Of a stretch of 64,000 nucleotides of DNA, positions 19,251-28,060 are shown in pieces. Under the pieces are notes generated by a model. It had not been told where the DNA came from, ran no database searches, and saw nothing but the letters and a program-made list of their open reading frames with translations. Source of the stretch: Mesorhizobium australicum WSM2073 (GTDB lineage Bacteria > Pseudomonadota > Alphaproteobacteria > Rhizobiales > Rhizobiaceae); contig NC_019973.1 in the NCBI RefSeq assembly GCF_000230995.2, positions 930,001 to 994,000 on the forward strand, given 5' to 3'. Position 1 is the stretch's first letter; each line of letters begins with the position of its first letter. A program made the position numbers and the translations under genes.

Positions 19251-20054
19251 ATGGCTGACAGCGGCGTGAAAACGGAAACGGCACCGGCGGGCGAAGCATT
19301 GCCGCTTTTCTACTCCAGGCCGGAGGCGCTCAATCCGGCGCGGCACGGCTCGCTGGGGTTGACCGCGCGCAGCGACTTTTCCTTCGCGCGCTCGGCGCAC
19401 GCCATCCCGGTGGTGGCGTCGGAGATGCCGGCGGCGATGCGCTCCTATCCGATCGTCTTCATCGGCGCCGCCAAGGCCCCCGTCATCATCACCGGCGTTC
19501 GCCAGGACGAGAACCTGTTCGTCGATGCCGACGGCAAGTGGAACGCGCCGCACTACATCCCGGCCTATGTCCGCCGCTACCCTTTCATCCTGGCCGAGGA
19601 TCCGACCTCGGCCGGCCGGCTGACGCTGTGCGTCGACCGGGCGAGCGATCGTGTCGTCGACCAGCTGATGGCGCCCTTCCGCGACGACAAGGTGCTGCCG
19701 TTCTTCGGCGGCAACGAACCGACCGAGGCGACCAGGCAGGCGCTCGCCTTCTGCAACCAGTTCCAGATCGATTTCAGGGCCACCCGCGAGATGGTCGACA
19801 AGATCGACGCGCACGGTCTGTTTTCGCCGCGCCAGAGCAAGGTGACGCTGGAAGGCGGCGAAGTGCTCAACCTCACCGACTTCCAGGTGATCGACGAAGC
19901 GGCCTTCAACAAATTGAGCGACGAGGCCTTCCTCGACCTCAGAAAGTCCGGCGCGCTCGGCCTGCTCTATTGCCACCTCGCCTCGACCAACAGCTGGACC
20001 TCGCTGGTGCACCAGGCGTCGCTTCGCAAGGCGGAGACCGCGAAGAGTGCCTGA
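19251..20054 (+). CDS. SapC family protein
   Basis: 267 residues. The start at 19251 is favoured over an in-frame ATG 57 bases upstream by GAGAGGAACG before it. Family features: 'LPLFY..PEAL....HG.LGL', 'IPVVASEMPAAMRSYPIVF', 'YIPAYVRRYPFILAE', 'LPFFGGNEPTEATRQALAFCNQF' and an 'F..IDEAAFNKLSDEAFLDLRKSGAL...Y.HL.S' end. SapC was first linked to S-layer export or attachment in Campylobacter, but in alphaproteobacteria its role is unproven. No signal peptide is seen. Confidence 0.85.
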   Translation: MADSGVKTETAPAGEALPLFYSRPEALNPARHGSLGLTARSDFSFARSAHAIPVVASEMPAAMRSYPIVFIGAAKAPVIITGVRQDENLFVDADGKWNAPHYIPAYVRRYPFILAEDPTSAGRLTLCVDRASDRVVDQLMAPFRDDKVLPFFGGNEPTEATRQALAFCNQFQIDFRATREMVDKIDAHGLFSPRQSKVTLEGGEVLNLTDFQVIDEAAFNKLSDEAFLDLRKSGALGLLYCHLASTNSWTSLVHQASLRKAETAKSA

Positions 20055-20144
20055 CGGCATTGCCCGACCTGCCGAGGGCGACGACATCCAAATTGGAACA
20101 TTTCAGGCGTTGTCCGGTTGCTTCCTCAGGGAAGGAAGACGGCC

Positions 20145-20345
20145 ATGGTGATCAGCCAGGAAGAACGTGTCGCGCATATCAGCAAGCGGGCCCGCGAACT
20201 CTGGGAACGGGAAGGCTTGATGCCCGATCGTGAGAAGGCCTGCTGGGACAAGGCGGTCGAGGAGTTCGAGTCCGGCCGGCTGACCGCCGGACGAAAGCAA
20301 CCAGGCGCGGATGCCGCTGGCGACAACGCGGGTACCAAACACTGA
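20145..20345 (+). CDS. DUF2934 family small protein
   Basis: 66 residues from the ATG at 20145, preceded by GGGAAGGAAG. The core 'RVAHISKRARELWEREG' followed by 'WDKAVEEF' matches the DUF2934 pattern (I..RAyeLWE.eG....hW..A). The C-terminus is low-complexity. Function is unknown; such proteins are common and often duplicated in rhizobia. Confidence 0.75.
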   Translation: MVISQEERVAHISKRARELWEREGLMPDREKACWDKAVEEFESGRLTAGRKQPGADAAGDNAGTKH

Positions 20346-20642
20346 CGCTGATGGCACAATCGGAGCGAACCCAGAGACGTATCGGACCGACGCCAAAGTG
20401 GATGCCGTCATGGCCCGCGTCACATACAAGTTCGGGATGGGTCAGTAGCCCAGTCGAGCGGCGCAGGAATTTCCCGTGCACCCAACGGAGGGCGCCTGTG
20501 CGACAGGCCACGCCGGCAGCGCCCGACATCACGGATTCGTGATGCTCGGGATGAACGGCGTCCGAAAAGCGTTTCAGTCTTTGTTCGCCGGGTGCTCCTG
20601 AGACCGCGAGCGCCCTGAAATCAAACCGATTTTGGGAGAACA
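20346..20642. other. Intergenic region with an imperfect hairpin
   Basis: About 300 bp with no convincing gene. At 20522-20550 an imperfect hairpin (CCCGACATCACG, loop GATT, CGTGATGCTCGGG) is visible, but no T-run follows, so it is not a clear intrinsic terminator. The promoter and ribosome site (GGGAGAAC) of the next gene are at the right end. Confidence 0.4.
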
Positions 20643-21029
20643 ATGATGAAACATCACCTTATCCCCGTGGTGCTGGGCTTGCTGATGACCTCCGCCGGCC
20701 TGGCCTCGGCAGCCAACGTCCACTCGGTAACGGGGACGAAAGGTCAACCCGATCAAACGATCGGCACCGCTCAGACAGGAAGTGTTACGCCTGGCAATGC
20801 CAGCACCGCGCCGGGTTCGGCCTTCAATCCGGACGGAAATGCGGGAACACACTACGCAGGCACCCAGCCGCAGAACTCCAAGAACCCGAACAGCGTATCT
20901 CAGTACGACGTTGCCGCTTCCAGCAGTCCCATAAGTGACATCCGGCTCTTGGGGGCGGTCGAGGTTCAATCCGCCAAAAACGAAAAAGCCGCGGCGAACC
21001 GCGGCTTTTCGATGCTTGATTCCCGTTGA
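20643..21029 (+). CDS. Small secreted protein, probably frameshifted near its 3' end
   Basis: The open frame codes for 128 residues: a signal peptide ('LGLLMTSAGLASA'), then a Gly/Thr/Asn-rich region ending in 'HYAGTQPQNSKNPNSVSQYDVAA'. The frame then runs through a perfect intrinsic-terminator hairpin (20984-21009), so the last ~30 residues are unlikely to be native. In another frame, bases after 20915 read FQQSHK and stop at 20936-20938, just before the terminator. I recall related rhizobial proteins ending in 'SQYDVAC...', which one inserted base would restore. A single-base deletion (or sequencing error) near 20915 is inferred. Function unknown. Confidence 0.6.
   Translation: MMKHHLIPVVLGLLMTSAGLASAANVHSVTGTKGQPDQTIGTAQTGSVTPGNASTAPGSAFNPDGNAGTHYAGTQPQNSKNPNSVSQYDVAASSSPISDIRLLGAVEVQSAKNEKAAANRGFSMLDSR
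20984..21009. terminator. Intrinsic terminator hairpin (bidirectional)
   Basis: A perfect 11-bp inverted repeat, AAAAGCCGCGG and CCGCGGCTTTT, around a CGAA loop, giving a GC stem flanked by A-run and T-run. It can end transcription of the secreted-protein gene on the plus strand and of the tRNA-Gly on the minus strand, whose 3' end lies 27 bp away. Confidence 0.85.
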
Positions 21030-21035
21030 GGAAAC

Positions 21036-21080
21036 TGGAGCGGGTGAAGCGATTCGAACGCTCGACCCCAACCTTGGCAA
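21036..21080 (-). other. attL: 3' fragment of tRNA-Gly(GCC), left end of integrative element
   Basis: Read on the minus strand, these 45 bases run from the anticodon loop TTGCCAA through the 3' anticodon stem (GGTTG), variable loop, T-arm with GTTCGAATC, acceptor strand CACCCGC and encoded CTCCA. The 5' half of a tRNA is missing: the bases to the right (AGTCAAATTC...) cannot form the 5' anticodon stem, D-arm or acceptor strand. This is the displaced 3' end left by integration into a tRNA gene, with the integrase gene 204 bp further in. The intact tRNA-Gly should lie at the other end of the element, outside the window. Confidence 0.85.
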
Positions 21081-21208
21081 AGTCAAATTCTGTCTTCGCT
21101 GCCCTATCCGAATCTCCGCTATGCGGCGATAAATGGTTGAATAGCCTACACATACCCAGCTCTGACTCCGCGCTGATATCCGACGAGCGCCCCATTTTCT
21201 ATTTCGAT

Positions 21209-21255
21209 TGCTTACATTGCGCTTACATTCTGGTGCGGCCGTGATAATGTAAGCA
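21209..21255. promoter_or_regulatory. Three TGCTTACATT-type sites before the integrase gene
   Basis: TGCTTACATT at 21209-21218 is followed by a direct copy, GCTTACATT (21221-21229), and by an inverted copy, AATGTAAGCA (21246-21255). They lie between attL and the integrase start. The arrangement fits arm-type binding sites for the integrase or an excisionase, or an operator controlling int; which of these is not decided by the sequence. Confidence 0.55.
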
Positions 21256-21283
21256 GGATCGCGCAACCAGAGAGCCGCCAACA

Positions 21284-22531
21284 ATGGGAAAACTGACCAA
21301 ACGCGCCGTAGACGCCCACACGCCCCCAGGAAAAGGACAGGCGTTCCTGTGGGACGGTGAAATAAGAGGCTTTGGCGTCCGCGTTGTGCCCTCTGGCCTG
21401 AAGACGTTCGTCGTTCAGTACCGCAATGTTGAGGGCCGCACCCGTCGCATGACGATCGGCCGCTACGGAGTGATGACGGTCGAGCAAGCCCGCGACCAAG
21501 CCAAAGTCAAGCTGGGTGCTGTAGCGGGTGGCGCAGACCCGGCCGCAGAGAACGCCAGTTTGCGCGAAGCGATCACTGTCACGGAGGTCTGCGACTGGTA
21601 TCTGGCAGAGGCTGAGGCAGGTCGCATCCTGGGGCGCCGTCATCGCCCCATCAAAACGTCCACATTGGCGATGGATCGGAGCCGTATTGAAACCCACATC
21701 AAGCCGCTTCTCGGTCGCCGGCAAGTGCGGGCGCTCAAGCTCGGAGATGTTGAGGCCATGCAGTCCGACATCGCGAGTGGAAGGACTGCAAAGCCGCGCG
21801 GCGTTGGCCGTGGAGGAGCCACCACCGGCGGCGCCGGTGTTGCGGCGCGAACCGTCTCGACGCTCCAGAGCCTCTTTGCGCATGCAGTGCGGCTCGACGT
21901 TATTACCTCCAACCCGGCTGTGGGCGTGCGCAAGCGCGCCGGGAAGAAGAAGGAACGCCGGCTGAGCGTCGCCGAGATCAAAAGGCTCGGCGATGCGATG
22001 CGTGTCGCCGAAAGGAATGACGAGCACCCGGTCGCGCTGGCCGGAGTGCGACTGATGCTGCTGACGGGATTTCGGATATCGGAAGTTCAAGGAATGAGGC
22101 GCGACTGGCTGCACGCCGATCAGGGTTATGTCCATTTCCCTGATACCAAGAGCGATGGTCAGGTGCGCGCGATCGGACTGAGCGCCGCTGATCTCGCAGC
22201 CAGCCAGCCAGCACGCAAGAACTGCCCTTACGTTTTTCCATCAGATGTCGGCGATGGTCACTTCACGGCCACGAAAAGCTGTCTTGCTCGGTTGTGCGCC
22301 CGCGCCGACATCGCAGGCGTCACTCCGCACACGCTGCGGCACACCTTTGGCAGCGTGGCCGGCGACTTAGGATTTTCCGAGTTGACTATTGCTGCGCTTC
22401 TCGGCCACGCCGCCAGGGGCGTCACTCAAGGGTACGTTCATATCGACGAGGCCCTCAAACTCGCCGCGACGCGGACGTGCGAGGAAATCGCCTCTCTGCT
22501 AAGTGCAAGCGACGGCGGAGACCTGCCGTAA
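21284..22531 (+). CDS. int: Tyrosine-type site-specific integrase
   Basis: 415 residues in the layout of tRNA-targeting genomic-island integrases: an N-terminal arm-binding DUF4102-like domain ('LTKRAVDAHTPPGKGQAFLWDGEIRGFGVRV', about 1-90), a SAM-like core-binding domain, and a catalytic domain. The full active site is present: R264 ('TGFRISEVQ'), K289, H349 and R352 ('HTLRHTFGS'), H375 ('LLGHAA') and nucleophile Y384 ('QGYVHI'). It should catalyse integration at, and excision from, tRNA-Gly. Start ATG is preceded by GAGAG. It lies beside attL and points into the element. Confidence 0.92.
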   Translation: MGKLTKRAVDAHTPPGKGQAFLWDGEIRGFGVRVVPSGLKTFVVQYRNVEGRTRRMTIGRYGVMTVEQARDQAKVKLGAVAGGADPAAENASLREAITVTEVCDWYLAEAEAGRILGRRHRPIKTSTLAMDRSRIETHIKPLLGRRQVRALKLGDVEAMQSDIASGRTAKPRGVGRGGATTGGAGVAARTVSTLQSLFAHAVRLDVITSNPAVGVRKRAGKKKERRLSVAEIKRLGDAMRVAERNDEHPVALAGVRLMLLTGFRISEVQGMRRDWLHADQGYVHFPDTKSDGQVRAIGLSAADLAASQPARKNCPYVFPSDVGDGHFTATKSCLARLCARADIAGVTPHTLRHTFGSVAGDLGFSELTIAALLGHAARGVTQGYVHIDEALKLAATRTCEEIASLLSASDGGDLP

Positions 22532-22560
22532 GGCCGCTTGCAGCACGCGCTCTCGGATAT

Positions 22561-25500
22561 CTATCGAAGGGGATCGTCGTCATCTTCCTGGCGGTCTTGA
22601 TCAATCCAGCGACGCAGACTGTCAATCGCGGCGTTGGCCCAGGCTCGGATCGCCGGGGCATGATGATTTTGCCACGCAGAGACCATTGGGATAAGCGGCT
22701 CGACATAAGAAGCCAGTGAATCTGACATTAGGCTGGGACGAAGCCGACCCGACAAGCCACGCAACACATCCGGCTGTGAGCCAAACTCCTCGACAAAGGA
22801 AACCATAGCTGGATGCCAAACCAATGAACCGTCATGCTGCTTTACCGCTAGCGGCAACCATGGCACGGCGATTGAAGCGCGAGTGGCCGGCTCCGCTCGC
22901 ACCCAGCTAAGATACAGATCACGCGGGAGCTCAAACAAAAGGCCAGGTCCAAGCCAATCTTCGCGATCCTGGTCAATGAGTCTGCGCAGGCGGTGCCTGA
23001 CAAGCGGGTCTTTATTTTCCAGTTTGCTCGAGAGTACCTCCCATGCCTCCGCAGGATGGCTCTTCAGAAGCTGCTGCAGCGCCTCGCGCGCCGGATCGTC
23101 CAATGCAAAGAAGACGTCGCTGTTGGGGACCTGGGAAAGCTTGACAATCTGGGCCGTCATGGCGCGCGCGAATTTGGTATCGATGGCGCCGTGCTTGGCC
23201 AGCAGCTCAACCGATTCAAAAAAATGACTTCCGTCCATCGGCCCCTGATTGACTTTGTTATAGAGATCGGGCGCGAGGAGCACGGATTTGATTGTCCGGA
23301 CAAGCCCGGGCGACGGACGCTTGCCGCCGAACAGGTACATGAACACAATGTCGAGGGCCGCCCATAGCCCGGCAGCCCCCTTTTTGCGGAGCGCGTTGAG
23401 GAGTGGCATGATCTCGGCGCTGGAAAGATGATCCAGGCCGCGTCCGTAGGAGAGCGCGGCACAGCGCCACGGCTCCACATCGCCGCTCTCAAGCAGCGCA
23501 ATGACCACGTCCAAATCACCCGGCTGAAGTTTGCCGGATCCGATCATCGAGATGGCATCATCTTTGAGCTTCGGGGCACGCAAGGCCGCTCGAATGCACT
23601 CGCGCGCGGCAACGGGATCGCGCGCATCGGTTCCAGTGATCAGTCCTCCAAAGAGCTGGCGGTTGGCGGCTGCCGGACCTCCGTCGAGTTTTGCGACAGC
23701 GAGCCTGAAAAGCTCAACCGGATCGGCAGCCGAGTGAGCCAGCGCGCGCGCGAAGGCAAAAGCGTTGTTAGCTTCCGTGCAACAAAGGCTGCCCAGCGTT
23801 CGATCGAGGGCATCGGGATCTGCGGCGATGACCGGCGCTAATTTCGCGGATTCTCGGCCTGAATATTCGAAATCGTGGTTTCCATTCAGGCCCCGATCGT
23901 AGCGTGTCTCGGGAGCGTGAAAGTCCGCGGGCCAGCCATGGGTGTATACGATAACCTTGTCGACAGGATCATCCGGCATGAGTTCATCAAAATAGGCTCG
24001 AACCTTGGTGACTTGTTCCTGTCTGGCCTCCGCCGCATCGAAGTAAAGCCATGCGGTCACCGCCTCGATCGCATCCGGCCAAAGGCCAGAGTGGGCGACG
24101 ATCTTGTCAATCATGGCGCGCACGTCCTCGAACGGGACTGAGCTGATCAGCCCACGGATATGCCGGGCAATCGCCGTTTTGGCCTGATCGGCGTATGGTC
24201 CGCCGGATACTGCGAAATCGGTCAAGCGCCTTATGCCCGCGCGGTGGAAGTCCCAAATCTCACCGTAAGTTTTCGGGAGCCAATCCTGAAGCGGCTGGGC
24301 GCTGCCGATTTCCTCGGCTCCACCGCCTCGGGAGAAATGGCTCGTTGCAATCATCTGTTCCAATGCGTCGATCGAGACCTGGCGTTCCGCGGCATTGAGC
24401 GACGAGAGCCCTTCATCCAGTACCCGCAACCTCACCTCCGGTTCGGCTGCCGTGCCGGAGAGATGAAGCTGATAGAACTGCTTGAACGTTTCTCCGGCGC
24501 CGGTCGAATGACCGTTATCGATCTCGGTAGCAGCCAGGCGCCGTAGGAGTACGGCCGAGCGATCAAAGCTCTCTTTGCGGAATGCCAGCTTTTGCAGCGC
24601 CCACACGAGATAGTTGCGGCCATCCCGGATGGCTTGCAGTTCGTCGTGGCTTAAGGGGAACAAGACCCGGTCGATCGTTGCAGCGGCGCGATCAGGATCT
24701 ACATGCACCAGTCGGTCGAAGCACTTTGCCCCGAATTCCGTATTGAGTGCAGCGAGATTGCCGATACCTTCGGGCAAGAGCAACGCCAACGCAAACGCCT
24801 TTGCCGTTGGGGAAGTATCCAACCAACGCATGCGTCCCAGAAGGCTTGCCTTTAATCCATCCGGCGCATCGGAAAAAATTCGAACAAGGGCGTCCGATGA
24901 AAGGCGACCGAGCCGTGGCGCGCCAAGCCGCGCAGCCAGCGGGATGGGTAGAACTTGAAAGTAGCTGCCGCGAGTTTCGATAATGCCGCGCTGTTTGAAG
25001 CTCAAGATCTGGTCGATAAATTGGTCTGTTGTCATACCGGCCAGTTTGCCAGCGACAAACGCTGCCTCGCCTATCGGCTGGCCCTTAAAGCCAACCCATT
25101 CAAAAAGGCTGAGCACCTCTAGGGCCTTTTGCGCTTCGTCGTTGTGGGGCCGGTCCCCCCAGATCACACGGTCCAGAACCTGGTCGGCGGACCGAATCGT
25201 GTCGCGTCCGTCACCGTTTTGCTGCGCCCCTAGTACGGCCATCTGCGGGAAGCCATTGGCCAGTTCCGCGACGAAATGCGCGTCCGTCTGACGGAGGGCG
25301 GGAGCCGCGCTTTTTGCGATCGCTTCGATGGTCGCGTCATCCGCCCGGTCAAGGCGGATCGTCAAGGTTCCCTTCACTTGCGTAAACTTGGTCTCGACAT
25401 TCACAGTGATCAGCCGAAGCTGCGAGCTTTCGCGACCGGCGAATTCAGCCAGCTTGCGATGAAAATCATCGGGACACTCATCGGCCACCAGCGTAACCGT

Positions 25501-26430
25501 TGACCCTGAATCTGCGATCTCCAGCGCCACTTTCAGGAGTTCGTCCCCCACGACGAGGCAATCGGCATAGATAACCGACCTCATGGAGCTTTGATCTGCT
25601 ACCGTCAGCCCATCCTTCAGCAGTTCGTAGACGAACCGCGACTTTCCGAATCCGGAAGGACCGACGATGCGGATAATACGGTCCTTGCCCTCCATGCCCT
25701 CCCGGCAAGCCGACCCCGCCTGATCAAAGGACCAGGCATTGATGGCGGAGTTCTTGCGCTCGGTATCCGGGATGGTCCGATTGACCGGAACGTAGCGCGG
25801 TGTCTCAGAAGCTACCCAGGGGACAAAAGCTATGTTCGGTGACTTGCTCCAGCCATCATGGGTTTGAAAACCGGCAAGGGACCGTCCGCGCTGCAGTGCT
25901 GCCAACCATAGAGCGACGGCTGGATGCACGTTAGCCCAATCGGCAATCTTGTTCGCATCGAAATATTCGATTGCTGCAGTTTTGGCCGGATCGCCGCCGC
26001 CATCCTTGATCGCGGCTTGTATGGCGGCGACAAATTTCTTCTTCGCCGCTTCAACAACGGGGTAGGAGCAGAAAACGATATAGGCGCCGCCTTGCGCTAG
26101 GACGTCCGATATAGCCTCGTTGAGTACAACCGGGCCGTCCTTCTTTTTCTTCAGAATTTCGCTGCGAAGTTTGGTCACCGTGAGATTGGTTGCCTTGGCT
26201 TGAAACAGCGTAACGCGGTGTGGAAAGTAGGCGGTCTTGGCAGGGCCGTCGGTCCATTCGACGCGGCCATCTTCGCCCCCGTCAGCCACGGTCACCTGAA
26301 GGGGGACAGAGGCGGCTCGCAATGGCAATCCTGTGAGACGGCATTCGGCGAGTAGCAGGCGTTTCATCAGCTCGACAAGCTTCGTGCTATCGAGAGTCTT
26401 GATGAAATCTGGATCGGCTTCGAATATCAT
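22561..26430 (-). CDS. Large P-loop NTPase with N-terminal PD-(D/E)XK-like domain, candidate antiphage (STAND-like) protein
   Basis: 1,289 residues from the ATG at 26430; a GTG at 26487 and an ATG at 26457 are also in frame, but 26430 leaves ~70 bp for divergent promoters. Residues ~50-80 hold D-G-G-E-D-G-R and, ~23 residues on, Q-A-K, the spacing of Mrr/PD-(D/E)XK nucleases. Walker A GPSGFGKS (257-264) and Walker B-like 'VTLVADE' (312-318) follow, then a winged-helix-like stretch and ~700 residues of helical repeats, probably the sensor part. This nuclease-NTPase-repeat order is that of STAND defence proteins such as the Avs types; assignment to a named type is not possible by eye. It is convergent with int (29-bp gap). 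Confidence 0.7.
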   Translation of the reverse strand: MIFEADPDFIKTLDSTKLVELMKRLLLAECRLTGLPLRAASVPLQVTVADGGEDGRVEWTDGPAKTAYFPHRVTLFQAKATNLTVTKLRSEILKKKKDGPVVLNEAISDVLAQGGAYIVFCSYPVVEAAKKKFVAAIQAAIKDGGGDPAKTAAIEYFDANKIADWANVHPAVALWLAALQRGRSLAGFQTHDGWSKSPNIAFVPWVASETPRYVPVNRTIPDTERKNSAINAWSFDQAGSACREGMEGKDRIIRIVGPSGFGKSRFVYELLKDGLTVADQSSMRSVIYADCLVVGDELLKVALEIADSGSTVTLVADECPDDFHRKLAEFAGRESSQLRLITVNVETKFTQVKGTLTIRLDRADDATIEAIAKSAAPALRQTDAHFVAELANGFPQMAVLGAQQNGDGRDTIRSADQVLDRVIWGDRPHNDEAQKALEVLSLFEWVGFKGQPIGEAAFVAGKLAGMTTDQFIDQILSFKQRGIIETRGSYFQVLPIPLAARLGAPRLGRLSSDALVRIFSDAPDGLKASLLGRMRWLDTSPTAKAFALALLLPEGIGNLAALNTEFGAKCFDRLVHVDPDRAAATIDRVLFPLSHDELQAIRDGRNYLVWALQKLAFRKESFDRSAVLLRRLAATEIDNGHSTGAGETFKQFYQLHLSGTAAEPEVRLRVLDEGLSSLNAAERQVSIDALEQMIATSHFSRGGGAEEIGSAQPLQDWLPKTYGEIWDFHRAGIRRLTDFAVSGGPYADQAKTAIARHIRGLISSVPFEDVRAMIDKIVAHSGLWPDAIEAVTAWLYFDAAEARQEQVTKVRAYFDELMPDDPVDKVIVYTHGWPADFHAPETRYDRGLNGNHDFEYSGRESAKLAPVIAADPDALDRTLGSLCCTEANNAFAFARALAHSAADPVELFRLAVAKLDGGPAAANRQLFGGLITGTDARDPVAARECIRAALRAPKLKDDAISMIGSGKLQPGDLDVVIALLESGDVEPWRCAALSYGRGLDHLSSAEIMPLLNALRKKGAAGLWAALDIVFMYLFGGKRPSPGLVRTIKSVLLAPDLYNKVNQGPMDGSHFFESVELLAKHGAIDTKFARAMTAQIVKLSQVPNSDVFFALDDPAREALQQLLKSHPAEAWEVLSSKLENKDPLVRHRLRRLIDQDREDWLGPGLLFELPRDLYLSWVRAEPATRASIAVPWLPLAVKQHDGSLVWHPAMVSFVEEFGSQPDVLRGLSGRLRPSLMSDSLASYVEPLIPMVSAWQNHHAPAIRAWANAAIDSLRRWIDQDRQEDDDDPLR

Positions 26431-26498
26431 GCGCTCACTAGTAGCAGGAACGGGCATGGGCGCAACGCGCCGGTTTATATAACCCACTGGATAGGCTT

Positions 26499-27116
26499 AT
26501 GAAAAAGGAGTTTCCGAACTTCGCCGCGCTAAAGGGCGCAAAGAAAGAAAACAAGGACTATCGTGTCGTGGTCCGGTCGGGATCGAATACTGGCGGCGCC
26601 CTCGTGATGACACCGCATGGCGGCGGGATCGAGCGTCACGTTTCGATGGTCACCGCGGCTGTCGCGGACGGCGACCTCGATATGTATTGCTTCGAAGGGA
26701 CGATGCGTGACGGCAATGCAGAACTGCACATCACGTCAGAGAATTTTGACGAGGATCGCGCGATCGAGCTGCTGAAAACAAAAAGCACCGTCGTCGCAAT
26801 CCATGGCCGTGCCGACGAGGGTGACGCGGATACGATCTATCTGGGCGGCAAGGATGCCGATCTGGTAGCGGCCATCGATGAGGGCCTGCGAGCTGCGGGA
26901 TTGAAGACAAAAGGCAGCGGACATCGGTTCCCCGGCATGAAAGATTCGAACATCGTCAATCGTGGATCGACGGGCAAAGGGGCACAACTGGAATTGCCCC
27001 TATCTTTGCGCAATCGGCTCGCCAAGGAGCCGGAGCTCTTGGAGACGTTTAGCAGTGCCGTTCGGGGCGCCATTAGCGCGCTCGACTCGGCGCGACGCGA
27101 AGGGGCTACCTCCTAA
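26499..27116 (+). CDS. Poly-gamma-glutamate hydrolase family protein
   Basis: 205 residues matching the PGA-hydrolase family (phage PghP-like, carboxypeptidase-related zinc fold). Visible are the zinc-site motifs 'TPHGGGIERH' (~40-46), 'CFEGTM', 'ELHITSENFDE', 'VVAIHGRAD' (~107), 'IYLGGKD', 'SNIVNRG' and 'QLELPLSLR' (~165), which supply the expected His, Glu, His and Glu. In phages such enzymes strip gamma-polyglutamate; in bacterial genomes the substrate is usually unknown. It lies divergent from the large NTPase gene, an arrangement that suggests shared control, although a joint function is only inferred. No signal peptide, so it should act in the cytoplasm. Confidence 0.82.
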   Translation: MKKEFPNFAALKGAKKENKDYRVVVRSGSNTGGALVMTPHGGGIERHVSMVTAAVADGDLDMYCFEGTMRDGNAELHITSENFDEDRAIELLKTKSTVVAIHGRADEGDADTIYLGGKDADLVAAIDEGLRAAGLKTKGSGHRFPGMKDSNIVNRGSTGKGAQLELPLSLRNRLAKEPELLETFSSAVRGAISALDSARREGATS

Positions 27117-27316
27117 CCGCCAGTAGCATCTGACAATTCCCCCAAAACGGGCATGCGACCTCATAGCATCCTTGCGACTCGCTAGTGAACGGAATGATTG
27201 CGAGACTCGCGCCGGGAGGCAACATTCTACCACGCAGACGGTATTCCGGAATGACGAGGTGGAACTGAATCGCGCGCCGATGCTTGAATCGCGTTCGAGT
27301 AACTGAGGGTGGCGTG

Positions 27317-27583
27317 ATGCAAGACAAGCGTTTCGATATGCCCGTTTCGGTCGCGTTAGGCCGATCCGGCAACACTATTTACAAGGTTGAGCGCGTTGCG
27401 CAGGCGGCCGACGTGCTACTCAATCGTTGGCCGGCAGTGACGGGGAAAAGCCATGTGGCCGCTCGAAGGGCCTGCCTGGCGGTCTTGGACGGGATCAAAG
27501 AAGCCAGCGTGGCAAGGGCGGCGTTCGTGAAGGCCGCGGCTGACGCCGACATCTTGCGCGAGGACGACTATGGCCGTGGCTAA
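27317..27583 (+). CDS. DUF982 domain protein
   Basis: 88 residues from the ATG at 27317 (GAGGGTGG upstream). The DUF982 pattern is clear: 'FDMPVSVALGRSG..Y.VERVAQAADVLLNRWP', 'AARRACLAVLDG' and 'ARAAFVKAAADADI'. The family is nearly confined to Rhizobiales, is often plasmid- or island-borne, and its function is unknown. The last codons overlap the next gene by 14 bp. Confidence 0.8.
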   Translation: MQDKRFDMPVSVALGRSGNTIYKVERVAQAADVLLNRWPAVTGKSHVAARRACLAVLDGIKEASVARAAFVKAAADADILREDDYGRG

Positions 27584-27797
27584 GAAGGATCAGGAGCGCG
27601 TCGGATATGCCTGGCTCTATGGGGTACAAGCGCGCAAGGACGGAAGGGAGCGGGTCGTGCCTGAGTTCTGGAAGGAGTATGCCGACGTTTGGTTGCAGGG
27701 CTTCGATGGCGAGTCCGTCCAGGGTGCTGGCAAGGCCGAGCCGGTCGGCGATCAGATGGAAGCGGAGGTCGATGAAGCTGGGGTCAGCAAACTGTAG
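27570..27797 (+). CDS. Small protein of unknown function, coupled to DUF982 gene
   Basis: 75 residues, starting inside the end of the DUF982 gene. N-terminal half is charged ('VAKKDQERVGYAWLYGVQARKDGRERVVPEFWKEYADVWLQGF'), the C-terminus acidic. Not recognised. Being a real gene rests mainly on the overlap with its neighbour and on the convergent boundary with the next operon. Confidence 0.5.
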   Translation: MAVAKKDQERVGYAWLYGVQARKDGRERVVPEFWKEYADVWLQGFDGESVQGAGKAEPVGDQMEAEVDEAGVSKL

Positions 27798-27805
27798 CCG
27801 GCAGC

Positions 27806-28057
27806 CTAAAGCGGCTTGCCGGCGCGTACCATAGCACGCGCGATCGCGAGCTCGGCTTCCGTCTTGGCATTCTCTTTCTGGGTCATGTTATCGGCGGCAA
27901 TGAGCCGCTTCAGCGCCCGCAATGTCTCACTCCGGGTCCAGCCCACTTCCAACATGCAATCGATGATTGCCTGAAAGCCGGGCTCCATGGCCTCCTGGCA
28001 ATCTAGCGCGCGGTCTGCGTAGTCATGGTCATGCAGGTGCCTTGGCGGATCGATCAT
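27806..28057 (-). CDS. Small conserved-looking protein, unknown function
   Basis: 83 residues, His/Asp-rich at the start ('HLHDHDYADRALDCQEAMEPGF'), then a helical part ('AIIDCMLEVGWTRSETLRALKRLI'). GGAGTGA precedes the ATG. It is the third gene of a tight minus-strand trio (3-bp gap to the gene before it). No family recognised. Confidence 0.6.
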   Translation of the reverse strand: MIDPPRHLHDHDYADRALDCQEAMEPGFQAIIDCMLEVGWTRSETLRALKRLIAADNMTQKENAKTEAELAIARAMVRAGKPL

Positions 28058-28060
28058 TCT

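Noticed and set aside
21026..21244. Small plus-strand frame (72 codons) over the tRNA fragment
   Set aside because: It runs across the tRNA-Gly 3' part and the repeats before int; no ribosome site or family.
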